Below are positions 7,755-18,419 of a DNA stretch of 64,000 nt, one piece after another. Source of the stretch: Bacteroidota bacterium (GTDB lineage Bacteria > Bacteroidota > Bacteroidia > Bacteroidales > F082); NCBI GenBank assembly GCA_016715945.1, contig JADJXJ010000001.1, positions 1,364,001 through 1,428,000 on the forward strand, read 5' to 3'. Below the pieces are notes generated by a model. The model searched no databases and had not been told where the DNA came from. It saw nothing but the letters and a program-made list of their open reading frames with translations. Every line of letters starts with the position of its first letter. Positions within the stretch are counted from its first letter, which is position 1. A program made the position numbers and the translations under genes.

Positions 7755-8137
7755 TTCACTGGTATTTTATCATCAATACAAACTCAAGCTGTAATTAGAA
7801 GGCGGATGTATTTTTCGGCGTGTCAAAGTTAATCACGGAGGTCGGATTAACCTATAGCTTTTTTTTCCGATGTCTGACGTGGCACCTGGCTGCAGGAGAA
7901 GTAAATGCCGTTTTCAGAGGCAACCATTTAAATAGCTGATTTAAATTTAGTTATCAAGAATGTTCACAAGACAAAAAACTTTTCGGATTGCTTGCTGCAC
8001 GGGCTAAAATTGAATTGCCAACCCATCTTTTATTCCTTAACTTTGCCAGCGAACGCAGTTAAGCTGGTAACAGATAACCGGTCAAAATCAAAACCTTCAG
8101 GTGCCGGGAGGCACCATACCCAAAACAAACCATTAGC
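7755..8137. other. Intergenic region between divergent genes, no ORF
   Basis: These 383 bp separate the nucleotidase genes (-) from the histidine kinase gene (+). No coding frame is convincing. The only recognisable signal is the promoter candidate at 8014-8045. Confidence 0.6.
8014..8045 (+). promoter_or_regulatory. Candidate promoter of the first hybrid kinase
   Basis: TAACTTTG (8038-8045) matches the Bacteroidota -7 consensus TAnnTTTG. ATTG at 8014-8017 could serve as the -33 element with a 20-bp spacer. The start codon is 92 bp downstream at 8138. Confidence 0.5.
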
Positions 8138-11100
8138 ATGGAAAAGAAAAAGCCCAGTTATGAGGAACTTGAGCAACTCCTCGAGGAGGCAAGGGCAACC
8201 ATTGAAGCAATGAAAACAGAACGCGGGGCATCTGGATTAGAGGTCACAGAAGCGTCGCAAATTGAAGGCCAGAAGTTTTCCACCTTTGGCGAACTCCCTG
8301 TCCCGAAGGACTTTCTGACCCAAAGGCTGATCACCGCCTTTCGGGCAGTTAAAGACCTGATCTGGATTCTGGACAAAGACCACAGAATACTTTGGACCAA
8401 TCAGGCCAGTATAGAGGGCCTGCCATGCTGTTGGATGCTCAACAGCAGCCCCTGCTTCGGTCAGCTACACAACCGGCAGGAACCAATACCAGGTTGCCCT
8501 CTGGAACGCAGCAAGGAAAGCCTGAAAAGGGAAAAGCTGGAAATGACTGAGAACGGAAGGCACTATGAGATTACTGTTGACCCCATACTTGATGCTGAGG
8601 GCAGGTTCGATGGCTGCGTGCACGTATTGTCAGATATTACAGAGGCAAAAAATATACAGTTATCCCTCGAGCGGAGTGAAAATCAATTCAGATGGCTTGC
8701 CGAGAAAGCAACGGACATCATCTACAGGTATGAGTTCAAACCCCGTCGCGGTTTCACTTATGTGTGCCCTTCGGCCACCCGCATCACAGGATACACCCCA
8801 GAAGAACACTATGCCGATCCTGATCTGGGTATGAAACTGGTGCATCCCGATGATCAGCCCCTGCTTGCGGCTTATTTTGAAAATCAGGGAGCTTTCGAAA
8901 AACCACTTGAGCTGCGTTGGATCAGAAAAGACGGAAGCATGCTCTGGACTGAACAACGCAATGTGCCCGTTTTTGATGAAAAGGGCGATATTGTGGCCAT
9001 CAAGGGAATAGCGCGCGATATTACCGATCGGAAACTGATCGAGCTGCAACAACAGGAACTCGAGCGTAAGATGCAAACCATCATTGAAAATATTGATGGT
9101 TTGGTGTACCACTGCCGTTTCGACCACGATTGGACGATGGAATACCTCAGTCCGGCATGTCAGAAAATCACGGGCTATCTGCCTGAAGAGCTTATCAACA
9201 ACGCCCTCCTTTCTTTCAACGAAGTGATTCATCCTGACTACAGGGAATATTGCTGGAACATCTGGCAGCAGGCTCTGCCCGAAAAAAAGACAGTCGAGCT
9301 GGAGTATCCCATCATCACAAAATCAGGTGAGGAGCGATGGGTCTGGGAACGCGGTTGTGGGATATTCGACAGCCAGGGCAATATCGTAGCCCTCGAAGGA
9401 TTTATTACCGACATCACCGGGCGGCGCGAAACAGAGGAGCAACTGAGGAAGTTGTTTCGCGCTGTTGAACAGAGTCCGGTGAGTGTAGTGATCACCGACC
9501 GCGAGGGAAACATTGAATATGTGAATGAAAAATTTACCTTGATCTCAGGATACACCAAATCCGAAGTTTTTGGACAAAATCCCAGGATACTTCAATCCGG
9601 TATTCAGACGCTCGAGTTTTACAAAAAGATGTGGGAAACGATTACCAGCGGCAAGGTATGGTCGGGAGAATTGTGCAACAAAAAGAAAAACGGAGAGCTT
9701 TACTGGGAGCTTGCGCAAATTAGTCCTGTGCGGGGGCTGAACGGCGAAATCACACACTATGTTGCGGTAAAAGAAGATATCACCGTAAGAAAACGCACCA
9801 ATACCGGGTATAAAATCCTTTATTCGATTTCCCGTCTGCTTCATGACAAGCACGACCTGGTCCGTTTCTTCGAATCGCTACGAAAAGAGCTGGGTCAGCT
9901 TTACGACATAAACAACTTCTTTGCAGCAAGTTATGATGACCAGAATGCATCGCTCCGAAAGTGGGTTTTCTATGACGAGAATGATGATTTTGATACCTGG
10001 GAAGCAAGGGTTTCCATTTCGGGCCATGTGGCCATGTGGAACCAGACAATTTTTTTGAAGGGAGAAGAAATTCAGCGCTTCAGCCAACTGCACAATATTC
10101 CAGATACCGGAACGGAGCCGCAATGCTGGCTTGGCGTGCCCATTGTTGCCAACAAGAAAGTTGTGGGAGTGATGGTAGTTCAGGACTATCACAATCCCAA
10201 CGCATTTACAGATGCTGACAAGGCATTGCTGGAGATGCTGGCCCATGAAACCGGGGTGTTTATCGAAAAACAACACTATATCAGCGACCTGATTAAAGCG
10301 AAGGAGAAAGCCGAGCAAAGCGATAAGCTCAAGTCGGCCTTTCTGGCCAATATGAGCCACGAAATCCGGACACCCATGAATGGCATTCTGGGATTTGCCG
10401 AATTGCTCAAGGCGCCCGATCTGAGCAGTGAGGAACGCGACGAATACATCGCGCTCATCAACAAAAGCGGGGAACGCATGCTCAACATCATCAACGACAT
10501 CATCGATATTTCGCGCATCGAAGCAGGGGTGGTAGAGGTCTATCCCGCTGAAACTGACCTCAACGAACAGCTGAGCTTTATCTACAATTTTTTCAAACCT
10601 CAGGCCCAGGAAAAAGGCCTTCAACTGTTGTTGAAAAACGAGCTTCGGCCCGGCCAGAACAAACTCATCACCGACAAGGAAAAGCTGTATGCCATCCTGA
10701 CCAATCTCGTAAAAAATGCCATCAAGTACACGCATCAGGGGTTTATCGAGTTAAGCTGCCGCTACCAGAATGGTCAGATCTTATTTTCGGTGAGCGACAC
10801 AGGCATTGGCATACCGAAAGATCGCTAACAAGCCATATTCGAACGTTTTGTACAGGCCGACATAGAAAACCGGATGGCATATCAGGGTGCAGGCATCGGT
10901 TTGGCCATCACCAAAGCTTACGTGGAAATGCTGGGAGGAAACATAGGCGTGGAAAGCGAACCGGGCAAAGGCTCTACTTTTTGGTTCACCCTGCCTTCGG
11001 GCAAGGAGGATACCTCTGAAATGCATCAAAAGAAACCGGATTTGACAGCTAACCTGCAGGATTCCGGATTCAATAAGCCAGTAATGCTAGTTGCTGAAGA

Positions 11101-11437
11101 CGACGACACTTCTGTCATGCTCCTGCAGCGCATGCTGGAACCTTTGAGCAGCAAACTATTCTGGGCAGACAACGGAACCGATGCCGTTGAAATATTGCGC
11201 GCACATCCGGAGATCAACCTGATTTTGATGGACATGCGGATGCCGGTGATGGGAGGCTACGAAGCCACAAAACAAATCAGAAGTTTCAACAAGGACGTCA
11301 TCATCATCGCCCAGACTGCCCACGCCATGACCGGCGACCGCGACAAAGCGCTCGAGGCCGGGTGTAATGATTACATCACCAAACCCATAAGCAGAGAAAA
11401 ACTCAAAACACTGATCGGCAAATATTACGATATTTGA
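8138..11437 (+). pseudogene. Multi-PAS hybrid histidine kinase, interrupted by in-frame TAA
   Basis: Read through, this is a 1,099-codon hybrid sensor kinase with no clear membrane segment. A short coiled coil (about 5-30) is followed by four PAS domains (about 65-175, 180-305, 310-430, 435-555), a GAF domain (about 560-715), HisKA with SHEIRTPMNG (about 740), HATPase with the N box LVKNAIKYTH, and a receiver with LILMDMRMP and the conserved KPIS lysine. The TAA at 10826-10828 follows the G1 box (DTGIGIPKDR). The same frame resumes at once with QAIFERFVQADIE. The paralogue downstream reads KDRQQAIFERF, so a CAA-to-TAA change explains the stop. The 896-aa product lacks the ATP lid and receiver. 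An ATG at 10874 could restart translation, but the fragment would lack the kinase core. Confidence 0.88.
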
Positions 11438-11479
11438 GGAGACCAACTGACCATTTGTTCCTGACCAAAACCGGATGCC

Positions 11480-14400
11480 ATGAAAACTGAGATGACAATT
11501 CTGGTGATCAGCAAACGCGAGAAAGATCTGAAAGCACTGGAAGCAGTCCCGGTGGGCGAAACAGCCAAAACTTTGCTTGTTGGTGCTGATGGGAATGCTG
11601 ATGCAATTGCGAATAAGATAAAAGCAGTTCAGCCCGACCTGATATTTTATGCCATTGATGCGGGGTTTCAGGAAAATGAGTGGTCGCTGGTCAGAAAGAC
11701 AGCCTCCGAAGCGGGCATCCCTTTGATTGCGTGCTATCGCCCGGAACTGATCGGGAATTTCAGGTCGCTTTTGCCCGAAGATGATTTCGACGGACTGCTG
11801 CCCATGCCCCCCGATCCGCTGATGCTGTCATGGATGGTGAGGCATGCCCTGAGAACAGCAAGTGAAAAAACATCGCCTGACAGCCTGAGTGCCCGCGCAA
11901 ATGAGCAAACCCAGCCAGCGGAACCTGGCAGTACGCCTACACTGTCAGATTTTGCACTCGCTGAAAGCCTTGCGGGAATCGGGCACTGGAAGCTGGATCT
12001 CGTGAACAACAAATTATACTGGTCGGATGAGGTGTTTCGCATCTTTGGCGTGGAACCTGGCCAGTTTCCGGCGAGCTACGAAGCCTTCCTCAGCTATGTC
12101 CACCCCGACGACAGGGAGAAGGTGCACAAGGCCTACACCGACTCGCTTGTGAACATGACACCTTACGAAATAGAACACCGCATTCAGCTCAGCAACGGAC
12201 AGGTGAAGTACGTCGTAGAGCAATGCATTACGCAGCGCGATAGCGAAGGCCGGCCTTTGCATTCGGTTGGTACGGTGCGCGACATTACGAAGCACCACAA
12301 TTCAGAGGAAGCCTTGATAGAAGCAAAAGAAAAGGCCGAAGAAATCAATGCCAACGTCACGGCCATCATCGAAGGCACTTCCGACAGCATCTGGGCGTTT
12401 GACAGGAACTATAACATACTGTATATCAATCAGGTTTTTCAACGCGATTTTTACGATGCATTCGGGGTATGGCTGGAAAAAGGCAGCAACCTGCTGCAGG
12501 GATTGCCCGAAATGCTGCGTCCTTTCTGGAAACCGCGCTACGACAAAGTACTGGCCAATGAACGCTTTACCATAGTGGATGAGGTGGATACCGCCATCGG
12601 TAAAATTTACATCGAGGTAACCTTTAATCCGATACTCAAGGACGGCCAAGTTATTGGCGGATCGTGCTTTGGCAGAAACATCACCGAAAGAAAACAGGCC
12701 GAGGAAGCGCTCGGGCTAAGCGAGGAACGCTTTAAATCTGTCATTGCATCTTCCAATATTGGTGCATGGGAATATTTCGGAAATTCTGGTCACTTGTGGT
12801 GTAGCACTGAATATTTCGAACATCTAGGTTACTCAAAAGAAGAATTCTTGAAAGATCATGAACCAAGCCTGGATGGGATCTGGCTTGCCCTGATGCATCC
12901 TGAGGATCGCAAGCGTTCGGAAAAGGTCTTTCAGGACTACCTCGATCAAGGCGCGATGGGTATGTATGAAAATGTTTTCCGGATGCGGCGGAGTAATGGT
13001 GAGTATGCATGGATCTGGTCGCGCGGTCAAACCCTACGCGACCGCGATGGCGCGCTGACTGACCGAACGCTGGGAATACACCTTGATATCACAACCCAGA
13101 TTGAAGCAATCAGCAAGCTCGAAGAAAGTGAAGCCCGGTTCAGGAAAATATTTGAGGATGGAGCCACCGGCATGGTAATGGCTAATGCCGAGTTTAGGTT
13201 TATCAAGGTCAATCGCAGATTTTGCGAGATGACTGGTTTAGGTGAGGAAGAGCTGCTGATGAACACTTTTGCAAAAATCACCCACCCGGACGACTTGCCA
13301 AAAGACCTGGATAGCCTTGCAAGGCTGATGCGCAGGGAACTGGATGCGTACCGGACCGAAAAGAGGTACCTGCGTAAAGACGGTAGTTTTTTCTGGGCTC
13401 AGGCCACAGTATCACCTATTTACGATTCCGAAGGCAAATTTTTGTATTATGTAGGTGTGATTGTGGACATCACCGACAGGAAGCAGGCCGAGGAAGCGCT
13501 CAAAGCTGCCAAAGAAAAAGCCGAGGAAAGCGACCGGCTCAAGTCAGCCTTTCTGGCCAACATGAGCCACGAAATCCGCACCCCGATGAACGGCATCCTG
13601 GGCTTTGCCGAACTGCTACAGGAACCCGACCTGAGCAGCGACATGAAAGATCAATACATTGCCATGATCAACAAAAGCGGCCAGCGCATGCTCAACATCA
13701 TCAACGACATCATTGATATTTCGCGCATCGAATCGGGACAGGTGGACATTCGCACGGCGCCCTCCAACCTGAACGAACAAATTGAATATATCCATGAGTT
13801 TTTCTATCAGGAAGCCAGGAACAAAGGTCTGCGAATTGAGATTACAGACAGGCTGCCCGATGAGGATGCCACGCATGTGACTGACAAAGAAAAACTCTAT
13901 GCCATCCTGACAAACCTCGTAAAAAACGCCATCAAATACACCCACAATGGTGGCATCGAAATCGGCTGCATTCGCAAAAACGACCAATGGCTGGAGTTTT
14001 ATGTCAAAGACACCGGTATCGGGATACCCAAAGATCGGCAGCAGGCAATTTTCGAGCGCTTTGTGCAGGCCGACATCGAAGACCGTATGGCATATCAGGG
14101 TGCAGGACTGGGATTGGCCATTTCAAAAGCCTATGTGGAAATGCTTGGAGGCCGCATCTGGGTGGAAAGCGAAGAAAACGTGGGTTCGATTCTCCGGTTT
14201 GAACTTCCCTGCAAAAAAGAAAACCCTCTGCCGCAGGCCCTAAAAACATCCGTTTTCAAAAAAGATGAAACAGATGAAAACAAACTTAAGATTTTGATGG
14301 TGGAAGATGATGAAGTGTCGGAAATCCTGCTCACCAAAAACATCCGGCCCCTGTGCCGACAGGTGCTGCGTGCGCGTACGGGCGCCGAAGCTATTGAAGT

Positions 14401-14518
14401 TTTGCAGGCTAACAACGACATCGACCTGATTCTGATGGACCTCAGGCTGCCGGTCATGGATGGGTTGCAGGCCACGCGCGAAATCAGGAAGCTTAACAAG
14501 GACGTCGTGATTATGTAA
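11480..14518 (+). pseudogene. Multi-PAS hybrid histidine kinase, truncated by IS66 insertion
   Basis: This 1,012-aa ORF is a paralogue of the preceding kinase. It has an N-terminal receiver-like domain without clear acidic pocket (about 5-125), four PAS domains (about 150-275, 290-410, 415-535, 540-660), HisKA with SHEIRTPMNG, and a HATPase with intact N, G1, F and G2 boxes (DTGIGIPKDRQQAIFERF, GAGLGLA). A C-terminal receiver with LILMDLRLP follows. The IS66 element enters at 14515 inside the receiver, so the last native residues are DVVI and the final Met and stop come from the IS end. Joining 14514 to 16868 restores a 1,054-aa protein. The kinase core may still work, but the receiver lacks its switch residue and conserved Lys. 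Confidence 0.9.
14507..14514. repeat. IS66 target-site duplication, left copy (GTGATTAT)
   Basis: The 8-bp sequence GTGATTAT directly abuts the left IS end and recurs at 16860-16867 next to the right end. Eight base pairs is the standard duplication length for IS66-family elements. Confidence 0.97.
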
Positions 14519-14587
14519 CCCTTCGGCCACGAGCATATTTTAGGATGGGGTTGGGTTGCAGATATTTGCGCTTAAAATTTTTGGGAT

Positions 14588-14869
14588 ATGATTCGTAAAG
14601 AGCGCAAAGACAAAATGTTTTTTTTGGTTGAGCAGTGGGAGCAAAGTGGTCAAAGTCAAAGGTCGTTTGCAATGGCAAATGGGATGAAGCTTTACACATT
14701 TCGTTACTGGGTAAATAAGTATCGTTCAAAGGAGCAGGCAACTGGAGGCTTTGTGCAGTTGAATGGGCCATGTAGCACAAACCTGTTGATTCGTTATCCC
14801 AATGGCATTGAGCTACATGTGCCGTTGTCTACCCCTGTATCGCTGCTCAAATGTTTAATCCGGATGTGA
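14588..14869 (+). CDS. IS66-family accessory protein TnpA-like
   Basis: The 93-aa product is the first IS66 gene. It is Lys/Arg-rich at the N terminus and has a helix-turn-helix-like stretch (QRSFAMANGMKLYTFRYWV, about 25-43) of the sort used to bind the IS ends. IS66 first-gene products are usually 90-130 aa, so the size is normal. It lies 4 bp before tnpB. Identification rests mainly on position within the element and the general sequence type. Confidence 0.8.
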   Translation: MIRKERKDKMFFLVEQWEQSGQSQRSFAMANGMKLYTFRYWVNKYRSKEQATGGFVQLNGPCSTNLLIRYPNGIELHVPLSTPVSLLKCLIRM

Positions 14870-14873
14870 TGAT

Positions 14874-15239
14874 ATGTTTTCCATTACTTCGGCAAGGTAT
14901 TTTCTCTACCTTGAGCCAACAGACATGCGTAAAAGTTTCGACGGCTTATGCGGGCTGGTCACAAGCAAGCTTGGCCAAAACCCCATGAGCGGAGATTTGT
15001 ACATTTTCATTAACAAGCCACGCAACTGCATCAAAATGCTTCGGTGGGAACCCGGAGGGTTCGTACTGTTTTACAAGCGACTCGAGCAAGGCAGGCTGCA
15101 ACTGCCCAAACAAAGTATGGATGGGGTGAAAAACCAGATGCTCGACTATAGCCAGCTGGTGATGATAATCAATGGTATTTCAATGGAAAATGCAAGAAAA
15201 AACAAGCGATTTTATCGACATGATTTTGTTGGAAACTAA
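14874..15239 (+). CDS. tnpB: IS66-family accessory protein TnpB
   Basis: The 121-aa protein has the TnpB (IS66 Orf2, PF05717) signature: PTDMRKSFDGLCGLV near the N terminus, GDLYIFINKPRNCIKML in the middle and the WEPGGFVLFYKRLEQGR block. Length is normal for the family. TnpB is needed for transposition of IS66 elements, but its biochemical role is not settled. It sits between the tnpA-like gene and tnpC in the standard order. Confidence 0.93.
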   Translation: MFSITSARYFLYLEPTDMRKSFDGLCGLVTSKLGQNPMSGDLYIFINKPRNCIKMLRWEPGGFVLFYKRLEQGRLQLPKQSMDGVKNQMLDYSQLVMIINGISMENARKNKRFYRHDFVGN

Positions 15240-15274
15240 GGTTTAAGGCGGTCATTTCCAGCAGGTTGATTCTG

Positions 15275-15282
15275 TAATTTTG
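15275..15282 (+). promoter_or_regulatory. Possible -7 element (TAATTTTG) before tnpC
   Basis: TAATTTTG fits TAnnTTTG and lies 4 bp before the tnpC ATG at 15287. That spacing is very tight, so a chance match is quite possible. Confidence 0.25.
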
Positions 15283-15286
15283 CCCT

Positions 15287-16829
15287 ATGGCAAGCACAGA
15301 AACAATCACTATTTCCAAAGCAGCACATCAAGCCTTACTGGCCGAGCTCAATATGCTTCGTCAAGAGCTTGCACGGCATAAGGACATGGTATCGGAATAT
15401 GATGCGCTGGTGGTCGAGCTCAAGCTGCTCAAGCATGAACTTGCCCAGCTCAAGCGTATGCTATTTGGTGCAAAGAGCGAACGGTTTGTGGCTGCCAATC
15501 CCAATCAACTAACCCTTTTCGAGCTGCCGGAACCTCAGAAACCGGAGCCCCAGACCCAGCAAATAAACTACACCCGTACAAAAGCCGGGCAAAAAGACAA
15601 GCAACAACCGCTTCGTCTTGAACTTCCGGCCCATTTGCCACGCAAACAGCAGGTCATCGAACCACAGAACCTTCCTGAGGGCGCCCGCTTCATTGGTAAT
15701 GCCATCACGGAGGTACTTGAATACGAGCCTGGCAGCATCTATGTCAGGCAGATTGTGCGCCCCAAGTATGTGCTTGGTCAGAACCAGGAACAAACACAGA
15801 TAGCCATAGCCGAGCTTCCGAGCCTGCCTATCGAGAAAGGTAATGCCGGCGCAAGCATGTTGGCTCACCTGATAGTGAGTAAATACGCAGATCACCTGCC
15901 ATTTTACCGTCAGGTACAAATGTTCAAACGTCAGAAGCTTCAGTTGTCAGAGTCAACCATCAACGGATGGTTCAGCGCCAGCTGTCAGTTGCTTGAACCG
16001 CTATACCATAGCCTTGTGGCAAAAGTTCAATCCTCGGGCTACCTTCAGGCCGATGAAACGCCCATTGCAGTATTGACAAAAGACAAGCCGGGCTCAACAC
16101 ACAAAGGTTACCTCTGGGTGTACCACGATCCGATGGAGCGCCTTGTGGTATTCGACTACCAAGCAGGGCGCGGACGCGAAGGCCCGGAGAAGTTTTTGAA
16201 AGACTTTAGCGGAGTGCTTCAAACCGATGGTTATGCAGCATACAACGGATTAAGACTCAAAGGCCATATCTTGCAACTTGCCTGCATGGCACATGCCAGA
16301 CGCAATTTTGAAAAGGCATTGGATAACGACAGCCAACGGGCTGAAACTGCCCTGTTGCTTATAGGCAAGCTATACCAGATTGAGCGCATGGCAAAAAGAG
16401 AATCACCTGAACCATGATGAGATAAAAATCCTCAGACAGCAACAGGCCCAACCTGTGCTTGAGCAGTTGCATCGGTGGCTCAGTGAGCAACATGCCTGTG
16501 TCTTGCCCAAAAGCGCCATTGGCCAGGCCATCACTTACATGTTGACCCTTTGGCCAAGACTGATAAGATACCTCGATGACGGACGATATCAAATGGACAA
16601 CAACCTGATTGAAAACACCATACGTCCTGTAGCCCTTGGCCGAAAAAACTATCTGTTTGCAGGCTCGCATGAGGGAGCAAAGCGCGCAGCCATGATTTAT
16701 TCCTTGTTAGCCACTTGCAAACTCAATGAAGTAGAACCTTTTGGCTGGCTCAGCCATACCCTCGAGGTACTTCCAGACCACCCGGCCAACCAACTGTACA
16801 AACTACTCCCAATAAAAAATCCAAAATAA
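15287..16829 (+). pseudogene. tnpC: IS66-family transposase TnpC, +1 frameshift
   Basis: Joined across the shift, this is a normal-sized IS66 transposase of about 513 aa. The N-terminal region is a coiled coil (about 10-60). The DDE catalytic region follows, with Asp in LQADETPIAV, Asp in LQTDGYAAYNG and Glu in NLIENTIRPVALGRKNY. The frame breaks at the A5 run 16393-16397: with five A the frame ends at 16417 (REST reading KRESPEP), with four A it continues KENHLNHDEIK into the frame ending at 16829. The catalytic Glu lies after the break, so the 376-aa first product would be inactive. The needed direction is +1, which does not fit the usual -1 slippery heptamer mechanism. Confidence 0.88.
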
Positions 16830-16859
16830 CAAGCAACACGCTCGTGGCCGAAGGGTTAC

Positions 16860-16997
16860 GTGATTATCGCACAAACCGCCTATGCGCTCGCCGGCGACCG
16901 CGAACAAGCCCTGGAAGCAGGTTGCAACGACTATATTGCCAAACCCATAAGCCGTGAGAAGCTTTTGATGCTGATTAACAGGTACAGGAAAAAGTAA
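16860..16997 (+). pseudogene. 3' remnant of the IS-interrupted hybrid kinase
   Basis: After the right-hand 8-bp duplication (16860-16867) the kinase frame continues with IIAQTAYALAGDREQALEAG and CNDYIAKPISREKLLMLI to a TAA at 16995-16997. This is the C-terminal 43 residues of the receiver domain, including the conserved KP lysine. The upstream paralogue ends with the closely matching AQTAHAMTGDRDKALEAGCN, which confirms the identification. The fragment has no start codon and is not expected to be translated. Confidence 0.95.
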
Positions 16998-17003
16998 TTA
17001 GAA

Positions 17004-17143
17004 AGTGAACAGTGAATAGTGAATAGTGAATCAGTGAACAGTGAACAGTGAATCAGTGAATAGTGATTCAGTGAATAGTGAATAGTGAACAGTGAACAGT
17101 GAGTTAGTGAACAGTGAATCAGTGAATAGTGTATAGTGGATAG
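17004..17143. repeat. AGTGAAT/AGTGAAC short tandem repeat
   Basis: About 140 bp of 7- to 8-bp degenerate units (GTGAACA, GTGAATA, GTGAATC) repeat in direct orientation directly after the kinase remnant. No frame codes for anything sensible. Confidence 0.9.
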
Positions 17144-17258
17144 TTCGTGAAGAATTTTTGAATTAGGAATTAGGAATCCTGAATTCTGAATAGTGATTGG
17201 TTCGTACCGAATCTTTGAATATAGGAATTAGGAATTAGGAATTCTGAGCGGTGAGTGA
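17144..17258. repeat. Two imperfect 57-bp repeats containing GGAATTA runs
   Basis: Copies begin with TTCGT at 17144 and 17201. Both contain TTTGAAT followed by GAATTAGGAATTAGGAAT-type runs and a GTGATTG-like end. They lie between the short tandem repeat and the symporter stop codon at 17283. No gene or terminator is seen. Confidence 0.8.
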
Positions 17259-17282
17259 TTGCACTGTGGAGCTGATCGCGGC

Positions 17283-18242
17283 TTAGTCGGCGCTTACCCT
17301 TTCTTCGGCTACCATGGGCAGGCGCATTTTGGCGAGAATCAGGGCCAGTCCGATGCCGGTTACCATTTGCCAGATGCCCCACCATGCCGCCATGAATGCC
17401 ATGCCCCCGTTGGCATTGAAGAGCTTGGGATTGAAAATGAGTACCAAAGCCAGACCCGAGTTCTGAATTCCGGTTTCGATAGCCAGCGTACGTCGGTCGG
17501 CTCGCGACACTTTGAACAATGTGCCGGTGAGATAGCCGGTAAACAGCGTCTGGGCATTGAGCAGCATCACCACAATGCCAAGCGGGATGATGATGTCGTC
17601 AATAAATTTGGCGTTGGCCACCAGCGCTCCCACAATGAAGGTCATGTAGAGGAATATGGAGGCTACACGGATTTTCTTTCTGTATTTGTCCACAAAGGCG
17701 GGATATTTGTGTCCTACCCACATGCCCAGCATCAAGGGAATACCAAGCAGAATAAATACCGTTTGCGCCATTTGCAGGAAATCAATTTCTATCGGAATGT
17801 TCAGGTGGCGGGCTTTTTGGTAATAATCCACATACATCCCGCCCCAGAAGGCAAAATTGATAGGAGTGACCAGCGTGGCCGAAAGCGTGGAGAAAGCTGT
17901 CAGGCTTACCGACAGGGCGACATTCGCTTTTGCAAGCGCCGAGATGAAATTTGAGATGTTACCCCCGGGACAAGCTGCGATAAGGATCATCCCCATGGCT
18001 ATGGATGGTGGCGGATTGAGCATGATGACCAGCAGAAAAGTGAGGGCCGGCAACAACACGATCTGCGAGAAAATTCCCAGCAGGGCCGACTTTGGATTTT
18101 GTACCATGGCCACAAAATTTTCCTTTTTGATGTCCATGGCCACCCCAAACATGATAAATGCCAGTGTCACATTCATGTAAAGCAGTCCGCCCTCGCTGAA
18201 ATTAAGCCTGACGTTGTCGATGAGTGCAAGTTTTTCGAACAT
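17283..18242 (-). CDS. Bile acid:sodium symporter (BASS) family transporter
   Basis: This 319-aa inner-membrane protein has about ten hydrophobic segments and the BASS/SBF family signatures. ACPGGNISNF (about 89-98) sits in the first crossing region, and ETGIQNSGLAL (about 240-250) in the second. Family members use a sodium gradient to import bile acids or other organic anions such as pantoate or pyruvate; the substrate here cannot be told. It stands alone between simple repeats and a divergent SDR gene, with a 177-bp intergenic region that has no exact TAnnTTTG element on the minus strand. Confidence 0.87.
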   Translation of the reverse strand: MFEKLALIDNVRLNFSEGGLLYMNVTLAFIMFGVAMDIKKENFVAMVQNPKSALLGIFSQIVLLPALTFLLVIMLNPPPSIAMGMILIAACPGGNISNFISALAKANVALSVSLTAFSTLSATLVTPINFAFWGGMYVDYYQKARHLNIPIEIDFLQMAQTVFILLGIPLMLGMWVGHKYPAFVDKYRKKIRVASIFLYMTFIVGALVANAKFIDDIIIPLGIVVMLLNAQTLFTGYLTGTLFKVSRADRRTLAIETGIQNSGLALVLIFNPKLFNANGGMAFMAAWWGIWQMVTGIGLALILAKMRLPMVAEERVSAD

Positions 18243-18419
18243 AAGCCCGCTATTTTGCCGGCAAGTTATGTTACTTTGTGCTTAATGCAGCAATTCAGGT
18301 CTTATTTGTCAAAAAATTTTATCTTAACATTTAGATTTCAACAATTTAAACAACCATTCAAATTATTGGCCCAAGGGTGTTGAACTTTCACGTTTATTGA
18401 TTGTCATATTTGAAAAAGT

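Larger units (their letters stand above)
14515..16859 (+). mobile_element. IS66-family insertion sequence, 2,345 bp, structurally complete
   Basis: The element has 20-bp perfect terminal inverted repeats beginning GTAACCCTTCGG (14515-14534 and 16840-16859), starting with the GTAA typical of IS66. It encodes the three IS66 genes in standard order (tnpA-like, tnpB, tnpC) and is bounded by an 8-bp direct repeat. It interrupts the receiver domain of a hybrid histidine kinase in the same orientation. The perfect ends and duplication indicate a recent insertion. The transposase gene tnpC carries a +1 frameshift, so this copy may not be autonomous unless the shift is a sequencing error. Confidence 0.96.

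Noticed and set aside
10826..10828. Recoding of the internal stop as selenocysteine or pyrrolysine
   Set aside because: The codon is TAA, which is not used for either residue, and the paralogue has Gln at this place.
16380..16417. Programmed -1 frameshift in tnpC
   Set aside because: The required shift is +1, and there is no X-XXY-YYZ slippery heptamer in the right phase; a one-base insertion in the A run is simpler.
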